Assembly (NCBI GenBank): GCA_017999915.1
Contig: JAGNKX010000011.1
Coordinates: 137,258 to 201,257, forward strand
From: Spirochaetota bacterium
GTDB lineage: Bacteria > Spirochaetota > UBA4802 > UBA5550
Direction of reading: 5' to 3'
Length of the DNA stretch: 64,000 nucleotides
Positions 1 to 8,452 of this stretch are shown in pieces. A model generated the notes under the pieces. That model ran no database searches. It had not been told where the DNA came from and saw nothing but the letters and a program-made list of their open reading frames with translations. Made by a program: the position numbers and the translations under genes. Positions within the stretch are counted from its first letter, which is position 1; every line of letters starts with the position of its first letter.

Positions 1-1404
1 GTTGGTCTGGAAGGCGATATCGTTGATCACCGCTATGATGTCGGCGACCTTCTTGCTCGATTCGTTCATCTCGGTGATGGAGGTTACCGCCTCTGTCGCC
101 ACCCTGTTGCCCTCCACCGATTTGCCGGCCCCCAGCTCCGTGAGGTCGCGGGCGCGGGCGGCGTTATCGGCGTTCTGGTTGATGGCGGCCGTGGCCTCCT
201 CGATGGTGGACGCGATCTCCTCGAGGGACGACGCCTGCTCGCTGGTGCGCTGGGATAGGTTCTGGTTCCCGCCGGCGATCTGCTCGACCGCCTGGGCGAC
301 ATTCTGCGCCGAGAAGATGATGCCGGAGATGGTCTTTTCAAACTGCTCGATGGCGCTGTTGAGGGCCTTCACCATGTCCCCGATCTCATCGTCGTTATAC
401 GTTCCGGCATAGCGGACCGTCAGGTCGCCCCCGGCCATGTTCTGCACCATGTTCTTGCACTCTTCCAGGGGGCTGAGCCGCTTGGTGATGATGAAATAGA
501 TCCCGGCCCCGGCCCCGGCGACCGCCACCAGTGCCAGCACGATCATTATGATCGCCAGGGTTCGCGCCTCTTCCGCGATATCCTGCGTTCCTATGGTGAC
601 CCCCGATATGAAGCGGTATTTTTCATTCCTCGCCGGCACCATTATCTTATCGGACCCCTGGAAGGAATACCGTATAACGTCGCCGCTCGACGCCTTTAGG
701 ATCTTCCTACCCCAGTCGTATTTTTTCACGTCGAGTTTCAGGATCAGCTCCTTTTTCGGGTGCGCGAAGGCGATACCGTCAAGGGTACAGATGTATGGAA
801 AGCCGGTTTTGCCCACCTTGATCTGGTTGACCACCTGGCTGGAATACTCGCCGATGTTGACCAGCAGGCCCATGATGCCGATTACGGTGTCGCCCCTCTT
901 TATGGGAGCGGAGAACAGGCACGACGGCATGTGCGTCACCGGCGACATGCGGGGCTCGCTGGAATAGGCCTCGCCGTTCAGGTTATGTGTTATGCAATCA
1001 TCATAGCCCGTATTGCCGACCCTGGCCCCGACCCCTGAAAGGGCAGCCAGGATCCGGGGATTGCTCTCCGGCGACAGTATGAGTATGTTCGCGTACAGCT
1101 TGTGCTTCTGCTGGAACGATGCGAACAGGGCGGTGACCCTCTCGTAATTTCCCGACTCGACCGCTTCGATGACCGCCCTGTTGTTCGCGAAGAATTCCGC
1201 GTTGGCCATCTGCTGGTCGTAAAAACGGGCGACCTGCCCGTCGATGTCCCTGCTGAAATTATGCAGCTGGTTCAGATAGGCTTTGTCGACCGCATTATAG
1301 GCCACGTTATAGGACACGACGACCAGCACGATGGTCATGGCCGTGATGATCCCGACGACGATGATGGAAAGAAAGATTTTCAGGCTTTTGAGTTGTAATT
1401 GCAT
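1..1404 (-). CDS. Methyl-accepting chemotaxis protein, 3' end cut by window edge
   Basis: The reverse strand is open for 468 codons from an ATG at 1404 to the left edge. Reading it directly gives a short cytoplasmic N-terminus, a first membrane segment at about residues 10-30, a periplasmic sensor region to about 285 that resembles a Cache-type domain, a second membrane segment at about 286-306, a HAMP region with GDLTVRY, and a coiled-coil signalling domain. The last visible residues are AFQTN, the start of the conserved hairpin tip of chemoreceptors, so the kinase-contact tip and the C-terminal methylation helix lie outside the window. It senses a periplasmic ligand and controls CheA. No chemotaxis partners are adjacent. 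The family is certain; the ligand is unknown. Confidence 0.93.
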   Translation of the reverse strand, partial: MQLQLKSLKIFLSIIVVGIITAMTIVLVVVSYNVAYNAVDKAYLNQLHNFSRDIDGQVARFYDQQMANAEFFANNRAVIEAVESGNYERVTALFASFQQKHKLYANILILSPESNPRILAALSGVGARVGNTGYDDCITHNLNGEAYSSEPRMSPVTHMPSCLFSAPIKRGDTVIGIMGLLVNIGEYSSQVVNQIKVGKTGFPYICTLDGIAFAHPKKELILKLDVKKYDWGRKILKASSGDVIRYSFQGSDKIMVPARNEKYRFISGVTIGTQDIAEEARTLAIIMIVLALVAVAGAGAGIYFIITKRLSPLEECKNMVQNMAGGDLTVRYAGTYNDDEIGDMVKALNSAIEQFEKTISGIIFSAQNVAQAVEQIAGGNQNLSQRTSEQASSLEEIASTIEEATAAINQNADNAARARDLTELGAGKSVEGNRVATEAVTSITEMNESSKKVADIIAVINDIAFQTN

Positions 1405-1823
1405 AGCACACTTCCTGGCTGATCTATGTACAGTATATGAAGAAGGCCTTGACCTTCATCGCTTCCAGAAAGTAGAATTGCGCCGCAAGGGGTTATCGCG
1501 AAGCAAGGCGCCACAAAATAATCAGGTTCGGTATGAATCAGAAGTCATCATATGCCATTCTTATTATATAAAATATCAAATGCCAGATAATTTTCATGTT
1601 GTAAATGACTAAAAAAGCTTAACATGATCCATTAATCATTGCCACAGATTACGCTATTCCTATCCAGGGATTGTGCCGGATGTGAGATTTTAAACGGGTA
1701 TTTATAAACAATCCAGTGAAGTTGAGCATAATAAAAAATTCTAATCTCAGTTGCCTCATTTATAATTGACATTAACCTGCAAGCCGGTTTCATGATCTTC
1801 ACGCTGTTGCTGCAGGGCTCATC
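1405..1823. other. Intergenic region between divergent genes
   Basis: This stretch of about 420 bases separates the leftward chemoreceptor from the rightward LysE-type gene, so it should hold both promoters. It is AT-richer than the flanking genes. I found no convincing gene, RNA or strong hairpin. A TTGACA at 1767-1772 is oriented toward the exporter but has no good -10 box at normal spacing. Confidence 0.5.
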
Positions 1824-2474
1824 ATGATCAATTATTTCATATCGGCCTTTGTCCTGGGCGTTATCGTGGCCATCCCGCCGGGTTCGGTCACGGTCATCGC
1901 CTGCCAGAGGGCCATCCAGTACGGGTTCAGGAACAGCCTGATCTTCACCATCGGCTCCAGCCTGGCGGATATCTTGTACATCTGCCTGGTCTATTTCGGG
2001 CTGACGAATTTCATCCACGATGACGCGAACAGGCTCGCCCTCATAGTCCTGTGCGGCATTCTCCTCATCCTGATCGGCGGGATCACCGTGGCCTCCGCCA
2101 GGGCGGGAAGCGGCGGTGAAGCAAGGGAGGCGTCAAAGCTTCAATCAAGGCCCCTGGTGACCTTCGCGTCGGGCATCGCGGTCACGCTGACCAATCCCAT
2201 GACGATCATCGGCTGGATCGCCATAGCCGGCAACTTCTTCATCCTCTGGAGGGACCGGGTCCCCGGTTCGGCGGGATTCGCCGTTGTCACCGTCGTGATG
2301 ATCATGGCGGGCGTTCTGGCCTGGTTCATTCCCCTTATCTACGGGGCGAGCAGGCTCCACAGGATCATCAATCCTTCGGTGCAACGATACTTAATTGCAA
2401 TCTCCGGCTTCTGCCTCATTATCTTCGGCCTCATATCACTGGTGTCAGCCTATCAGGGGAGCGGCGCAGGCTGA
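1824..2474 (+). CDS. LysE/RhtB-family amino-acid exporter
   Basis: This 216-residue integral membrane protein has the family's N-terminal signature: a first helix followed by IPPGSVTVIACQRAIQYG, then GSSLADILYICLVYFG. Five to six hydrophobic segments cover the chain, with a hydrophilic loop near residues 95-110. A second half-signature, TLTNPMTIIGWIAIAGNFF, sits at about residues 120-140. LysE/RhtB proteins export amino acids or related small molecules using the proton gradient. Length fits the family (about 200-220). The ATG at 1824 has only a weak upstream AGGG. The substrate cannot be told from sequence and the gene stands alone. Confidence 0.85.
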   Translation: MINYFISAFVLGVIVAIPPGSVTVIACQRAIQYGFRNSLIFTIGSSLADILYICLVYFGLTNFIHDDANRLALIVLCGILLILIGGITVASARAGSGGEAREASKLQSRPLVTFASGIAVTLTNPMTIIGWIAIAGNFFILWRDRVPGSAGFAVVTVVMIMAGVLAWFIPLIYGASRLHRIINPSVQRYLIAISGFCLIIFGLISLVSAYQGSGAG

Positions 2475-2540
2475 TTTTTCCCCGCTGAGGATGGCTCAAT
2501 AATCGGGGGGCGGCAACGGCAGGAAACGCCATCGCAATGA

Positions 2541-5459
2541 TCAAGCGTTATCGCGCGCCCTTGACATGGCCGCATCGATCAATTCGGTCGCGTGCTCGAA
2601 ATCATATCCGCTCAGCGCCCTGTGGATAGGGCCCATGTCCGCCATCATCGCGGCGGGGGTTCTCTCCATGATCCGCTCGCAGGTTTCGAGCGAAACGGTT
2701 TCTTCGCCGGAGGCCAGCTCGCGCAACTGTTCGAGGTCGCGCATCCAGCCATTGAGGTCCGCGGTATGGCCTTCCTGTTCCGGCCGCCCCGGATGGCCGC
2801 TCATCCACTCCCCGAGGCCGTTCACGACTGTTTCGAATTGCCCTGTGACATCGCGCAGAAGCGCCGGGGTCTCGGTCCCGCTTTTCAGGGCCGCCTCGAG
2901 GGCCGCAGCGGCGAGATGGAGGTCATGGGCGCCGAGATTCCCTGAAACCGATTTCAAGGAATGGGCGGCGCGAACCGCGGAGGCGCGGTCGCCCCCATCG
3001 AGGGACGAGAACAGGTCGTCCTGCGTTTGCCGGCCGCCCGCGAACTGCTTCAGCAGCCTGATGTAGGCCGGGACATTCCCGGCCAGGTGCGCAAGGCCCT
3101 CTTCGATATCGATCCCCGGCAGCACGGGAGGGAGCATCAAACGATCGGCCTGCGAGCCCGTTGTCGAAGAACCGCCGTCCTCCGCTTTCACGTCGAAAGG
3201 CTTCGAAGGGTCAGGCCTGATTTGTTCGACAAGAGTATGGTAGAGCTTATAGGGGTCGATCGGCTTCGCCACATGGGAGACCATCCCGGCCTGCCGGGCC
3301 AGCTCAAGGTCCTGCTCCATGGCGTTCGCCGTCATGGCGATGATCGGCACCCCGTCGAACTCGGGCCTCGACCGTATGGCGCGCGTGGCGTCGTAGCCGT
3401 CCATGACCGGCATCTGAACGTCCATCAGCACCGCGTGGAAGTCGGGGCGCATCTTCTCGACGGCGTCGCGGCCGTCGACGGCCAGCGTCACCGACAGCCC
3501 GACCCCCTCGAGGAGCTCAATGGCCACCTGCTGGTTCAGGTCGTTGTCCTCGGCGAGGAGGATCCTGGCGCCGCGGATCTCCCTGACCATCTCGGAGGGA
3601 TTCTCTGCGGGCCGCGACTTTTCCCCGGCCGGTTCCGATCTCCTGTCCTTCATGTATATCGCCATGAGCGTGTCGATAACGGTCGACGGGTTGACCGGCT
3701 TCATGAGCAGGCCCGCAAGGCCGAGCTCCCCGGCACTCTTTACGAGGTCATCCGAGGCATAGGCCGTCACCATGATTATCACCGGGGTCTTCGGGATCCT
3801 TGTATCCGCTATGATCCGCCGGCTCGCTTCCAGGCCGTCCATTCCCGGCATTTTCCAGTCCATGAGAACCAGGTCATAGTCATCCCCCGCGGCCGAGCAC
3901 CGTTCGAGCTCTTCAATGGCCTCCGCGCCCGAGGCCGAGGCGGCAGCCCTGAGGGCAAACCGCCCCATCATCTCCATGAGGATCAGCCGCGAGCTCTGGT
4001 TATCGTCGACGACAAGGACCCGCAGGTCGGCCAGCTCGGTGATGCCATCCCCTTTCCGGACTTCCACGCCCTCCTGGACCGGGAAAATCGCGTCAAACCT
4101 GAAGGTGCTTCCTTTTCCAGGCTCGCTTTCCACAGAGATCGTCCCTCCCATCATCTCCACGAGACGCCGGGATATGGAGAGTCCCAGTCCCGTGCCGCCG
4201 TATTTCCTGGTGGTCGAGCTGTCGGCCTGCGAAAAGGAGGCAAAAAGCCTCCCGGCCTGTTCCGGCTCCAGGCCGATACCCGTGTCGGTGACGGCGAACT
4301 CGATCCGGGCCTTTCCATCGGACAGGCCCAGCAGGCGGGTCCTGACAATGATCTCGCCCTGTTCCGTGAACTTGACCGCGTTGCCGCACAAGTTGACCAG
4401 CACCTGGTTGAGCCGCAGCGGATCGCCCATGAGCCTGCCGGGAATGTCTGAATGGCAATCGAAGATCAATTCCAGGTTCTTTTCCTGGGCCTTGACGCCC
4501 ACCACCGTGGAAAGGTTGGCCATCACCTCGTCGAGCAGGAACGGGATGCGCTCCATGTCGAGCTTTCCCGCCTCGATCTTCGAAAAGTCAAGGATATCAT
4601 TGATTATCTGCAGCAGGCTGTGACCCGCGCGATCGATCTTTACCAGGTAATCGCGCTGGCGCGGATCGAGGTCGGTCTTGAGCGCGAGGTGCGACATGCC
4701 GATTATCGCGTTCATCGGCGTGCGGATCTCGTGGGACATGTTCGCCAGGAATTCACTCTTTGCCCGGGTCGCCGCCTCCGCTTCCTCCTTGGCCTTCACC
4801 AGGTCCACGAGTATCTCTTCCTTTGCCGCGATCTCTTCTTTTATTACTTCTTCCTTCTCTTGCAGCAGTTTTTTTTGTTCTATTTCCGATTGCAGGGCAT
4901 TCCTGTATATATTCATGAAAATTCTTAAAGAAATAATGATTGCGGAAGCAACCAATAAGAAGCCGACCAGGATGTCCAGCAGTCTGTCTTCATTTTTGGC
5001 ATAATTTATAATGATATGCGGATACGCCTCCTCAACCAGCAAGAGAACAATCATTACGAGGATTAATAAAATGGAAAAAAATATATATGTTTTGTTGTTT
5101 GAGATAATGTTTATCAGAACGAGTGTAAGGATCAGGAAATAAGGCGTTGTTCCGGAGGAGCCCGCGTTGATGATCCAAAAAACCGGCTCAAAAACCAATA
5201 TGATGTAGCAGAAAAAGAGGTAGTAAAACACTCTAAAATTTTTTGATTTTATTGAATATATGAGCAACGAAACATAGCCTATGCCGATCAGAAAAGATCC
5301 ATAGACCGTTATGGCGGGCATCTTCGTTACATGGTTCAATAGGCATGACAGGAATGAAACGCCTATGCCGACTACGGTGAGGGCATTCAGCATTCTATGC
5401 TCCAGGACATATTCAGGAGTTATTCCCGTTATGTGCCTTAATTGTGATCGTATTCCCAT
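2541..5459 (-). CDS. Hybrid sensor histidine kinase with two receiver domains and an HPt domain
   Basis: A large membrane kinase. About six hydrophobic segments fill residues 20-200, followed by a Lys/Glu-rich coiled coil. The HisKA box [19 protein letters not shown] lies near residue 245 and a HATPase domain with [18 protein letters not shown] follows. A first receiver ([11 protein letters not shown], then [14 protein letters not shown]) lies at about 480-600. A second ([12 protein letters not shown], then [20 protein letters not shown]) lies at about 635-755. An HPt domain with [16 protein letters not shown] is near 840. This is a complete BarA-like internal phosphorelay, but no output regulator is adjacent. 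A GTG at 5474 is in frame, but the ATG at 5459 sits behind GAGGGTG at good spacing and was preferred. Only about 70 bases separate it from tupC on the same strand, so it may be transcribed with the tungstate genes. Confidence 0.93.
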   Translation of the reverse strand: MGIRSQLRHITGITPEYVLEHRMLNALTVVGIGVSFLSCLLNHVTKMPAITVYGSFLIGIGYVSLLIYSIKSKNFRVFYYLFFCYIILVFEPVFWIINAGSSGTTPYFLILTLVLINIISNNKTYIFFSILLILVMIVLLLVEEAYPHIIINYAKNEDRLLDILVGFLLVASAIIISLRIFMNIYRNALQSEIEQKKLLQEKEEVIKEEIAAKEEILVDLVKAKEEAEAATRAKSEFLANMSHEIRTPMNAIIGMSHLALKTDLDPRQRDYLVKIDRAGHSLLQIINDILDFSKIEAGKLDMERIPFLLDEVMANLSTVVGVKAQEKNLELIFDCHSDIPGRLMGDPLRLNQVLVNLCGNAVKFTEQGEIIVRTRLLGLSDGKARIEFAVTDTGIGLEPEQAGRLFASFSQADSSTTRKYGGTGLGLSISRRLVEMMGGTISVESEPGKGSTFRFDAIFPVQEGVEVRKGDGITELADLRVLVVDDNQSSRLILMEMMGRFALRAAASASGAEAIEELERCSAAGDDYDLVLMDWKMPGMDGLEASRRIIADTRIPKTPVIIMVTAYASDDLVKSAGELGLAGLLMKPVNPSTVIDTLMAIYMKDRRSEPAGEKSRPAENPSEMVREIRGARILLAEDNDLNQQVAIELLEGVGLSVTLAVDGRDAVEKMRPDFHAVLMDVQMPVMDGYDATRAIRSRPEFDGVPIIAMTANAMEQDLELARQAGMVSHVAKPIDPYKLYHTLVEQIRPDPSKPFDVKAEDGGSSTTGSQADRLMLPPVLPGIDIEEGLAHLAGNVPAYIRLLKQFAGGRQTQDDLFSSLDGGDRASAVRAAHSLKSVSGNLGAHDLHLAAAALEAALKSGTETPALLRDVTGQFETVVNGLGEWMSGHPGRPEQEGHTADLNGWMRDLEQLRELASGEETVSLETCERIMERTPAAMMADMGPIHRALSGYDFEHATELIDAAMSRARDNA

Positions 5460-5529
5460 CGTAATCACCCTCACCTGCGCCGGCTGGTCCTGTTCCCTGA
5501 TCAGTTTCGCTTCACCCGTGCGGTAATTT

Positions 5530-6624
5530 TCATCCCGCCGGTGTGCCCGTCTTTATGACATGGATCGCCGTGGCCTTGAAGGACGCGGTGATCTCCTTCC
5601 CAGCGGCGATGCCCATTTCTTCCATGGAGCGGTTCGTGACATAGGCCACCAGGGTGAAGCCGCAGTCGACGTAGACCTTATTGAAGAGACCCAGGGGCAC
5701 GATCCTCGCCACCCTGCCGCGGAAGGAGTTGCGCGCGCTTGTCTCCAGGGGAGCCGATGAAAGCACGATATTGTCCGGGTGCACGCAGAAGGTGACGGCG
5801 CTCCCCCGCTCCGCCGCGCCGGCGGCCTCGATGGTCCTGTCCCGGACCGACACGGTGAACAATCCCTCCCCGGACCCGGTAACCTCACCGGCAAGGATGG
5901 TCTCGGTGCCCATGAAGGAGGCAACGAACTCGCTCGCCGGGTACAGGGTGATCTCACCGGGGCTCCCGGCCTGGACGACGCTCCCGCCTTTCATCACGAT
6001 GATACGGTCGGCCAGGCGTATCGCCTCGGCCCGGTCATGGGTGGCGAAGACGGTGGTGATCCCCCGCTCGCGGATTACACGGTCCAGGTCCGTGATGAGG
6101 GACTCCCGCGTGGGCGCGTCCAGGGAGGAAAAGGGCTCGTCCATGAGGAGAATTGCCGGGTCCACCGCCAGGGCCCGGGCGATGCTTACCCGCTGGGCCT
6201 CCCCGCCCGACAGGGCCCGGGCCTTGCGCTTCGCCAGGGCGCCTATCCCCAGCATCTCCAGGTTCCGCTCCACTGTTTTCCGGATATCGCCGCGCTTCAC
6301 TCCCCGCATCTTCAGACCCGACGCCACGTTGTCATAGACCGTCGCGGTGAAGAGGAGCGGCTCCTGGAAAACCATGGCCATGGCGCGGCGATAGCGAAGG
6401 ACCGACGTTCCGGCGGTGATCTCCTCGCCGCGGTACCGGATGGTCCCGCGGTCGGGCCGCACCAATCTCATGAGGGAAAGAAGGAGAGTCGACTTGCCGG
6501 CGCCGTTGGGCCCGATGAGGGAATAGACACGGCCCTCCTCGAAGGCCAGGCTGTCGACCGCCAGCGCCGCCATGCCGTTCCTCAGGACCAGGAGGTCCCG
6601 CACCTCGATGACGGGGCCCTTCAT
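5530..6624 (-). CDS. tupC: Tungstate ABC transporter, ATP-binding protein
   Basis: This 364-residue ATPase has Walker [10 protein letters not shown] near residue 38, signature [16 protein letters not shown] near 138, and Walker [13 protein letters not shown] near 160, followed by the switch His in FATHD. After about residue 235 a TOBE/MOP-like accessory domain follows, as in Mod/Wtp/Tup ATPases. The frame is open far upstream, but the ATG at 6624 begins a clean ABC N-terminus and overlaps the tupB stop by four bases (ATGA), which indicates translational coupling. It powers tungstate or molybdate import with the permease and binding protein encoded just upstream on the same strand. Confidence 0.93.
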   Translation of the reverse strand: MKGPVIEVRDLLVLRNGMAALAVDSLAFEEGRVYSLIGPNGAGKSTLLLSLMRLVRPDRGTIRYRGEEITAGTSVLRYRRAMAMVFQEPLLFTATVYDNVASGLKMRGVKRGDIRKTVERNLEMLGIGALAKRKARALSGGEAQRVSIARALAVDPAILLMDEPFSSLDAPTRESLITDLDRVIRERGITTVFATHDRAEAIRLADRIIVMKGGSVVQAGSPGEITLYPASEFVASFMGTETILAGEVTGSGEGLFTVSVRDRTIEAAGAAERGSAVTFCVHPDNIVLSSAPLETSARNSFRGRVARIVPLGLFNKVYVDCGFTLVAYVTNRSMEEMGIAAGKEITASFKATAIHVIKTGTPAG

Positions 6625-7316
6625 CGCCCCCTCCCCTGCTGTATCGCGGTGAGAATATAATTCACCGTGAAGGCCAGGAGCAGCAAGATCACCCCCAGCG
6701 CTATGGCGAGCTCGAAATTCCCCTTTCCCGTTTCCATGACCGTGGCGGTCGTGAGGACCCGCGTGTACCCCCTGATGTTTCCCCCCACCATCATGGAGGC
6801 GCCTATCTCCGAAATGACGCCGCCGAAACCGGCCATCACGGCGGTCAGCAGGGGAAGGCGCGACTCCTTCATGAGGAGCCACACCATCTGGCGCCGCGTG
6901 GCCCCCAGGGCGAGGATCTGGAGGCGGAGCTTCCCCGGCAGGCGCTGCATGGCGGCCAGGGTCACCCCGGTTATGATGGGCGCGGCGATGACGATCTGCG
7001 CGATCACCATGGCCGCCGGCGTGTACAGGAGGCCCAGCTCCCCCAGGGGGCCGCTCCGCCATATGAAGAGGGTGACAAAGAGGCCCACCACCACCGGGGG
7101 GAGACCCATGCCGGTGTTGACCACGCTAATGACAAAGCCCTTGCCCGGAAAGCGGAGAAGCGCAATGGCGGTGCCGACGCCCACGCCGATGACGGTGCTC
7201 GCCAGGGTGGCGGCCCCGGAGATCTTCAGCGACAGCACCGTGACCGCCACGACCTCCGGATCAAGGGACACGATGAGCCTGAAGGCCTGGATGACGCCGT
7301 TAATGATGAGGTCCAT
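6621..7316 (-). CDS. tupB: Tungstate ABC transporter, permease
   Basis: A 231-residue permease of the TupB/WtpB type with about five to six membrane helices. The cytoplasmic coupling loop that docks on the ATPase is visible as LRLQILALGATRRQMVWLLMKESRLPLLTAVMAG read in pieces near residues 130-165. The N-terminal GVIQAFRLIVSLDPEVV and the stretch MGLPPVVVGLF are typical of TupB. It lies between tupA (gap of three bases) and tupC (four-base overlap), giving a tight tupABC operon on the minus strand. Confidence 0.93.
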   Translation of the reverse strand: MDLIINGVIQAFRLIVSLDPEVVAVTVLSLKISGAATLASTVIGVGVGTAIALLRFPGKGFVISVVNTGMGLPPVVVGLFVTLFIWRSGPLGELGLLYTPAAMVIAQIVIAAPIITGVTLAAMQRLPGKLRLQILALGATRRQMVWLLMKESRLPLLTAVMAGFGGVISEIGASMMVGGNIRGYTRVLTTATVMETGKGNFELAIALGVILLLLAFTVNYILTAIQQGRGR

Positions 7317-7319
7317 GAA

Positions 7320-8141
7320 TCACTTGACAGCGTCAGGATGAAAGAGTATCGCTCCGTACTTCCTTATCCCGAATTCTTTAATCATCCTCTGCGTTTCCGG
7401 CGCCACCCAGAAATCGGCGAAGGCCTTTCCCCCCTCCGCGTTGACCTTCGGGAACTTTTTCGGGTTCACCTCGATGACATGGTAGATGTTCAGCAGCGCC
7501 CTGTCTCCTTCCACCAGGACGACAACGTCGATCTTTTTCTTCCGGGAGAGGTAGGTGGCCCGGTCGCAGAGGGTGTAGCCCTTCTTCTCCACGACCACCG
7601 CCAGGGTCTGGCCCATGCCGAGGCCCGTCTGCTGGTACCATTTTTCTCTTTCCGGCTCAAGGCCGGCGTTCTTCCAGAGCTTCTGCTCCATCACGTGGGT
7701 CCCTGATTTATCCCCCCGGGACACAAAGAGGGACTTCGACGCGGCGATCTTTTTGAACGCCACCGCCGCCGATCCGAGGCCCCTGATCTTCGCCGGATCG
7801 TCCTTCGGTCCCAGGATCACGAAATCATTGTGCATGACGATGCGGCGGTTCACGCCGAATCCCCGCTTCATGAACTTCTCCTCGGCGTCCTTTGAGTGCG
7901 CCAGAAGCAGGTCCGCCTCGCCCCGCTCGCCCATGGCCAGGGCCTGGCCCGAGCCCACGGCTATGGTCTTCACCCGGTAGCCGCTCTTCTTCTCGAACAC
8001 CGGGATGAGCTCGTCCAGGAGGCCCGTGTCCTGGGTGCTGGTGGTGGTGGCGAAGATGATGTCCTTCTGCTTCGCCTCTGACAGGCCGAAGCCCGACAGG
8101 CACGCGGCCATGAGCAGCATGACAAAAACCGTCTTTCTCAT
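7320..8141 (-). CDS. tupA: Tungstate-binding periplasmic protein
   Basis: A 273-residue exported substrate-binding protein. A signal peptide covers residues 1-23 (MRKTVFVMLLMAACLSGFGL, cleaved near SEA). The mature N-terminus contains TTTSTQDTGLLDELIPVF, the oxyanion-binding signature of TupA and WtpA-like proteins. GSGQALAMGERGEADLLLAH and SRGDKSGTH supply further oxyanion contacts. It delivers tungstate, possibly molybdate, to TupBC. The ATG follows GGAGGGAAT. The TTTSTQDTG form favours tungstate over ModA-type molybdate binders, but specificity is inferred from family alone. Confidence 0.93.
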   Translation of the reverse strand: MRKTVFVMLLMAACLSGFGLSEAKQKDIIFATTTSTQDTGLLDELIPVFEKKSGYRVKTIAVGSGQALAMGERGEADLLLAHSKDAEEKFMKRGFGVNRRIVMHNDFVILGPKDDPAKIRGLGSAAVAFKKIAASKSLFVSRGDKSGTHVMEQKLWKNAGLEPEREKWYQQTGLGMGQTLAVVVEKKGYTLCDRATYLSRKKKIDVVVLVEGDRALLNIYHVIEVNPKKFPKVNAEGGKAFADFWVAPETQRMIKEFGIRKYGAILFHPDAVK

Positions 8142-8158
8142 ATTCCCTCCGGATTAAT

Positions 8159-8170
8159 CAATCATGATTG
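8159..8170. promoter_or_regulatory. 12-base palindrome upstream of tupA
   Basis: CAATCATGATTG is a perfect palindrome just upstream of the tupA ribosome binding site. Its position fits an operator over the tup promoter region. No regulator can be assigned; the HTH/PBP-like regulator at 22782 is one candidate. Confidence 0.35.
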
Positions 8171-8322
8171 TCATATTGAATGGTCCTCTGTGATTTTCTT
8201 TCCACGGTTTCCCGATAAATGTCAATGATGATTTATATGTTGAAGCGGCCCGCAATAAAATACGGACAAATAACAACTTTGTTACAAAAAATGATAATTT
8301 ATTACAAAAAATTACAATTCTC

Positions 8323-8367
8323 TTGACAAATAAAATCTCTGTATAAAATACATGTTAATATTAACAT
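8323..8367 (+). promoter_or_regulatory. Candidate promoter and 16-base palindromic operator before the first TonB receptor
   Basis: Within the AT-rich intergenic region 8142-8452, TTGACA at 8323-8328 is followed by a TATAAAAT-containing stretch at 8342-8349, which is short spacing. Immediately downstream lies the perfect palindrome ATGTTAATATTAACAT (8352-8367), placed where a repressor would block initiation. The rest of the region holds near-direct repeats of TTACAAAAAAT around 8282-8312. The palindrome is seen; its role is inferred. Confidence 0.45.
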
Positions 8368-8452
8368 ATATTTTATATTGATCTATCTATTTTTTTTATA
8401 ATAGATATCTTCATTTTCAATAATACGCGCAGACTAACTGATTGGAGGATTT

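Noticed and set aside
2961..4451. Long + strand open frame opposite the hybrid kinase
   Set aside because: It is Arg/Gly/His-rich and has no domain; the opposite strand encodes a full kinase with all motifs.
8142..8452. Molybdenum/tungsten cofactor riboswitch upstream of tupA
   Set aside because: No matching conserved helices; the region is simple AT-rich intergenic DNA with palindromes.
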